From Hysterium pulicare CBS 123377 (taxonomy: Eukaryota; Ascomycota; Dothideomycetes; Hysteriales; Hysteriaceae): a stretch of 64,000 bases of DNA. The DNA lies in assembly GCA_000467715.1 (NCBI GenBank), contig AJFK01000028.1, positions 62,001-126,000 of the forward strand. Reading direction: 5' to 3'. This document shows, piece after piece, positions 60,465 through 64,000 of the stretch (within the stretch, counting starts at the first letter, position 1; each line of letters begins with the position of its first letter). The translations under genes and the position numbers were made by a program. The notes below the pieces were generated by a model that saw only the letters and a list, made by a program, of their open reading frames with translations, did no database searches and had not been told where the DNA came from.

Positions 60465-61628
60465 CTAGGGAACAAACTCCAAGCGTGCTTTCTTTGCCTC
60501 TCGCTCATGTTTCGCGTCGCTCTGCCTTTTCTTTTCCAGCGTCTTGATCTCTTCCCAATGAGCCTTCACCCATTCTAGTACTTCCGCTTCTTGGTTTCTA
60601 TCCAGGCCAATTCCACTTTCCACTACCCAGATGGGCCTAGCTTCCGGATTCAGCTGTGGTTCGGTTCTTATGCGTAGACGACTATCTTCGAAGTCGACCC
60701 AGGCTTTGAGCCCCTTGATTACCAACCCAAGACGATTGCCCTCGAGGGGTAGCAAGTCCTTGATCCGGTCCCAAAGCGATGTTTCTCTTTCCTGAATCCG
60801 GTGTGCTCGCGTTTTGTTCTCGTACTCTTCTTGTTTCTCAAACGTAGTGAGAGCTTCTGACAGAACTTCTTCACGAGTCCAGTCTCGGTTGGTAGTTGGC
60901 GGGAGTGAATTTTTCCAATCTTCGATGAACCGGCGATACATGCCTCTCTTATTCATGCGTTGTCTGTCGTTGGATTTTTCCGTCCTTTCCTTTATGATGA
61001 AGTGGCTGAAGAAACGACCATTTGCGACCCATTCGAATAGCTCGTTCTCGTCTTGGAAGCCCTCGTTGTACTTCTCCGCGTCGAGTCCCAAGAACCGCAA
61101 TACGGATGTGGGGTCGTCTGTCAAGAAAATCATGCTTGCTTTGCGATTGTTTGTTTCAATCTCTTCTACGCGGACATGCAGTCCCTTGTCATTCGCCGTA
61201 AGACCTAAAGATCGATGGGCGACGCCAATGATTTGGAGGAGATCAGAATATGAGTTCATAAAGTACTCCCATTTGAGGCGCCCGTCGTGGCAGACGTGAA
61301 CGTCTACTTGAACGTATGCGTTATCCTCGTGTGGATGAGGGACTGCATAACTACAAGTCACTCCGTTCTTCACGTGTCTTACAGCGTGAAGCTCTTTGGC
61401 GACATCATCGGGCGTAGACATGTGGCTGGGATCTTCAACAAGAAAATCGATATCCCCGTGGTCTGATTTGCCCGGCGCCTCACGAGGAGTTGCCACAGTC
61501 CCATAAAACTGATGAAGGATTTTAGTGATGTTGCTTTTGAGCTCCTTGTATACGCTGGTCTGCATGCGAGGAACATTCAGAGGTTGGGAGCCATTGGGTC
61601 CAGGTGTAGAGAAGGCGAGACCCCCCAT
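60465..61628 (-). CDS. nucleotidyltransferase-fold protein of unknown substrate
   Basis: A single exon of 387 residues is read from the ATG at 61628 (MGGLAFSTPGPNG...); the frame is open upstream to 61757 but that part looks like leader. Residues 53-61, GKSDHGDID, followed by FLV, fit the G-S...D-h-D metal-binding signature of the nucleotidyltransferase superfamily. A third acidic strand is plausible in YVQVDVHVC, about 45 residues later. The C-terminal half is helical and Lys/Glu/Arg-rich, ending in a basic stretch (KKRQSDAKHEREAKKARLEF) that resembles a nuclear signal. I recall similar uncharacterised proteins across filamentous fungi and know of no substrate. The exact residues and spacing support a fold assignment only, not an activity. 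Confidence 0.8.
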   Translation of the reverse strand: MGGLAFSTPGPNGSQPLNVPRMQTSVYKELKSNITKILHQFYGTVATPREAPGKSDHGDIDFLVEDPSHMSTPDDVAKELHAVRHVKNGVTCSYAVPHPHEDNAYVQVDVHVCHDGRLKWEYFMNSYSDLLQIIGVAHRSLGLTANDKGLHVRVEEIETNNRKASMIFLTDDPTSVLRFLGLDAEKYNEGFQDENELFEWVANGRFFSHFIIKERTEKSNDRQRMNKRGMYRRFIEDWKNSLPPTTNRDWTREEVLSEALTTFEKQEEYENKTRAHRIQERETSLWDRIKDLLPLEGNRLGLVIKGLKAWVDFEDSRLRIRTEPQLNPEARPIWVVESGIGLDRNQEAEVLEWVKAHWEEIKTLEKKRQSDAKHEREAKKARLEFVP

Positions 61629-62146
61629 AGTGCCGTGTATCCAACGTTTCAACGAGGCGCGAAGAGAGCAGGAAAGTTCCTGTGGACTTCCGAATGAACA
61701 GGCAGGTTTGGCTGCTAGAAATCCAGAGAAACTGCAAGAGGCAAGTTGATCAATCAAACTTCACCGTCCTTCAGAGGGCGTGTCAATCATGAGCATCGCA
61801 AAGCGCGGGCACAAAGCCATCTTTGTGCTACGTCGGGAGACAGCAACGACTCGTGAAGCAAAGCTGACTCATGGACACAAAAGCAAGAACGAACCATGGA
61901 AAAGACTTGAGGGCTGAAGACTGCGGAGAAACGTTCAGCCCTGCCGTGCAGGAGCTGCACTAGTTGTTTACTAGTGACGACACCCCTGCCGAAATTTTGG
62001 AGCTCGCATCCCTGCATGCACCAGAAATTCACGAGCCCCAACAAGAATTCGCCCGCTGTTATCTTCTTCAACACTTCTCCTCTACACCACTTGACCTTTT
62101 CACATGTCACACATCATTCTCTCTATTCTCACCTTCTATTGACACC
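61629..62146. promoter_or_regulatory. divergent promoter region
   Basis: This 518-bp gap lies between the outward-facing start codons of the nucleotidyltransferase-like gene and the histone chaperone gene. The last 60 bases before 62147 are C/T-rich. Confidence 0.4.
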
Positions 62147-63268
62147 ATGACTGCCCCATCTTCTGAGGACGTCTTAGCCCGCTTCGAGGAACTTACAACG
62201 CTTGAAGCCGAATACGAAGACGCCGAACTCGAAATAAGTATGGTTCAATAGCATTTTACTGCTGTGCTCAGGCTTTGCTAATATGAGATCACTGCGCAGT
62301 CAAAAAGTCCAATGCGCTCACAAAACCACTCTACAAGAAGCGCGCAGCTGTCATCGCCAAAATTCCCCATTTCTGGGCCCTGGTCTTCGAGGAGTGCCCT
62401 CCAGAGGTTGACAACTTTATTCAGCCATCAGACTCAAAAGTATTCGCCGAGTGCCTTGACAGCCTTGATGTCACGCGCTTCGAGATCGACGACCCTAAGG
62501 GCTCACCGCGCAGCTTCTCAATCAAATTCGGATTTACGCCAAATGAATACTTTGAAGATACATCGTTAGAGAAGAAGTTCTGGTTTAGACACGCGATTGA
62601 TGGCTGGGCAGGTCTTGTGTCTGAGCCTGTCAAAATTCACTGGAAGAAGGGCAAGGACCTTACAGGAGGCATCACCGACGCCGCCGTCCAGTTGTGGGAG
62701 GCCAAGAAGAAATTAGCCGGAGTCGCAAACGGAAATGCAAAGGCTAAAGAAAAGTCTCTGCCAGAATTTGAAGCCCTGACGAAAAAGATGGAACAGATCG
62801 AAGACGAGGCCCTGAGCTTCTTTGCGTGGTTTGGGTTTGTCTCAAGCTTCAGATACGTCACTGCAGAGGAATCGGAGAAGGCCCGCCAAGTAGAGGCTGA
62901 ACAAATGGAAAGGAGAAAGAACGGAGAAATGGTTGAGGAAGAGCCTGAAAATGATGTGGATGAAGACCCTCAACAAACGGAAGTCTTCCTTCAGGGAGAT
63001 GAGCTTGCGACAATCATCGCCGAAGATATGTGGCCTTCTGCTATCAGATACTTCAGTATGTTGAATATTTTCAGTATTCAAGGAGGCCTCTGGCTAATTG
63101 CATGGTGCAGAGCAAGCCCACGACGTGGATGATGAGGAATTATCAGATCTCGAGGTCGAAGACTTCGACGATGACGACAGCGATGGCGAAATCGACATCA
63201 GAGCGCTTGTTGGCAAAGGCAAGAAGAGCTCGAGCGGTTCACCTCCTCCAAAAAAGCGTAAGACCTGA
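62147..63268 (+). CDS. NAP/SET/Vps75-like histone chaperone
   Basis: Three exons (62147-62237, 62300-63055, 63111-63268) give 334 residues with consistent phase and introns of 62 and 55 nt. The N-terminal helix (LARFEELTTLEAEYEDAELEI) matches the dimerising helix of NAP-family proteins. The earmuff domain follows: KRAAVIAKIPHFWALVFEE, LDSLDVTRFEIDDPKGSPRSFSIKFGF, FEDTSLEKKFWF, VKIHWKKGKDLT, and SFFAWFG with an acidic insert. The C-terminus is acidic (DDEELSDLEVEDFDDDDSDGE) and then basic (PPPKKRKT), a likely nuclear signal. This is closer to SET/TAF-I and yeast Vps75 than to NAP1. The role is presumed to be H3-H4 handling in the nucleus. Confidence 0.92.
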
Positions 63269-64000
63269 AGTAACATATCTGAACTTCGAAAAATGCTTGA
63301 TGCCGGTTGCGAGTTGTCTAACCGGGTGCGCTGAGCTTTACGACCGAATCTAATGATAATCAATCCCACGATGTATACCAAGATTTATAAGGCTTTAAAC
63401 ATATATCGCGAACTTTGCATCTCAAACATCTTGATTCATACAACCAGGATCATCGACTCCGAACACTATCCATGAATCCACATGACACTTGATCAATGCG
63501 AATGGGTCCCAGAGGAATACCTTCGCTCTTCAATTTGATTCAAATGCAAAGTATCGCCAAGGAAATCATTTTGCGGAATTTTATAGAGCGATTTTTACTA
63601 GCGTGAGAAATTTGGCAGCATGCCCCGGCCATACCTAGGTAGAGCCATGCAGATCTCCACCAATCCGGAACTCAATCAAAGTAACTTTCTACCCCCGGCT
63701 ATAATCCAAAACGGACACGGAAGAAACACAATGAAACTCCGGTAAATATAGGCAAGTTTTCCATTGCTAAGAGCAAAACTAAACGCATTCTTAACCGTAA
63801 TTACTTTCCTCTATGTGCGTTTGCATCATGATTCTTTCAATCCATGTCCAGCACAGTCCGCGCATACGCTAGACTAGCTATGTGTTGCTACCTGGATATC
63901 AAAATTGCCCTTGCATTTCGTCCGTTCCTTTGGTGTCCTTTCCGCCGCACTAGCCATGGTGTTTCGAGACCAAGACAGCAGATCCGGCGAATGGCAACAA
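63269..64000. other. gene-free right edge
   Basis: It holds the 3' end of the histone chaperone gene. Nothing further can be supported before the window ends. Confidence 0.45.

Overview
The window looks like nuclear DNA of a filamentous ascomycete (Pezizomycotina). Genes lie on both strands. Most introns are 46-76 nt, with GTRNGT donors, CTAAC-like branch sites and YAG acceptors, and the proteins recognised are typical fungal orthologues. A leotiomycete is my best guess, from the general look of the proteins only. No prokaryotic features, CRISPR arrays, rRNA or tRNA genes, or retroelements were seen.

Left part (1-17.3 kb): a conserved unknown protein (-), GTP cyclohydrolase I (-), a CTK1/CDK12-type RNA polymerase II CTD kinase (+) with a long SR/ER/DR-rich N-terminus, a Ser/Pro-rich unknown (+) and a six-exon acetoacetyl-CoA synthetase (+). 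Three gene-free gaps of 1.8-2.3 kb lie among them.

Accessory-looking block (17.3-24.5 kb): a 64-nt perfect inverted repeat pair encloses a BTB/POZ exon remnant. It is followed by a 34-nt near-perfect palindrome, an intronless 749-aa unknown, a decayed 3' end of a dihydroorotase gene, a secreted protein and a diverged direct repeat. The density of fossils and repeats contrasts with the housekeeping genes on both sides.

Core housekeeping block (24.5-33.5 kb): HAT2/RbAp48 (-) and the 5'-3' exoribonuclease XRN1 (+) are divergent. Signal peptidase subunit SPC3 (+) and the GCN2 inhibitor YIH1/IMPACT (-) are convergent.

Centre (34.5-40.8 kb): a patatin-NACHT-ankyrin gene of fungal NLR architecture. 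All three patatin active-site motifs and Walker A and B are visible. It has a 357-nt stop-free intron at the nucleophile elbow and a stop codon that must be spliced out between the patatin and NACHT parts. It is followed by a single-pass membrane protein of unknown role. This is the most interesting locus in the window.

Right part (41-63.3 kb): a p24 cargo receptor (-), UBP15/USP7 deubiquitinase (-, 10 exons), a mitochondrial 2-oxoacid dehydrogenase kinase (+), a conserved unknown (+), a PMP3/SNA-type membrane proteolipid (+), mitochondrial ribosomal protein bL19m/IMG1 (-), an NmrA-like protein (-), a cytosolic L-asparaginase with ankyrin repeats (-), a nucleotidyltransferase-fold protein (-) and a NAP/SET/Vps75-like histone chaperone (+). 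Exon boundaries were derived by eye from splice signals and the family sequences I recall. No alignment or database search was run.
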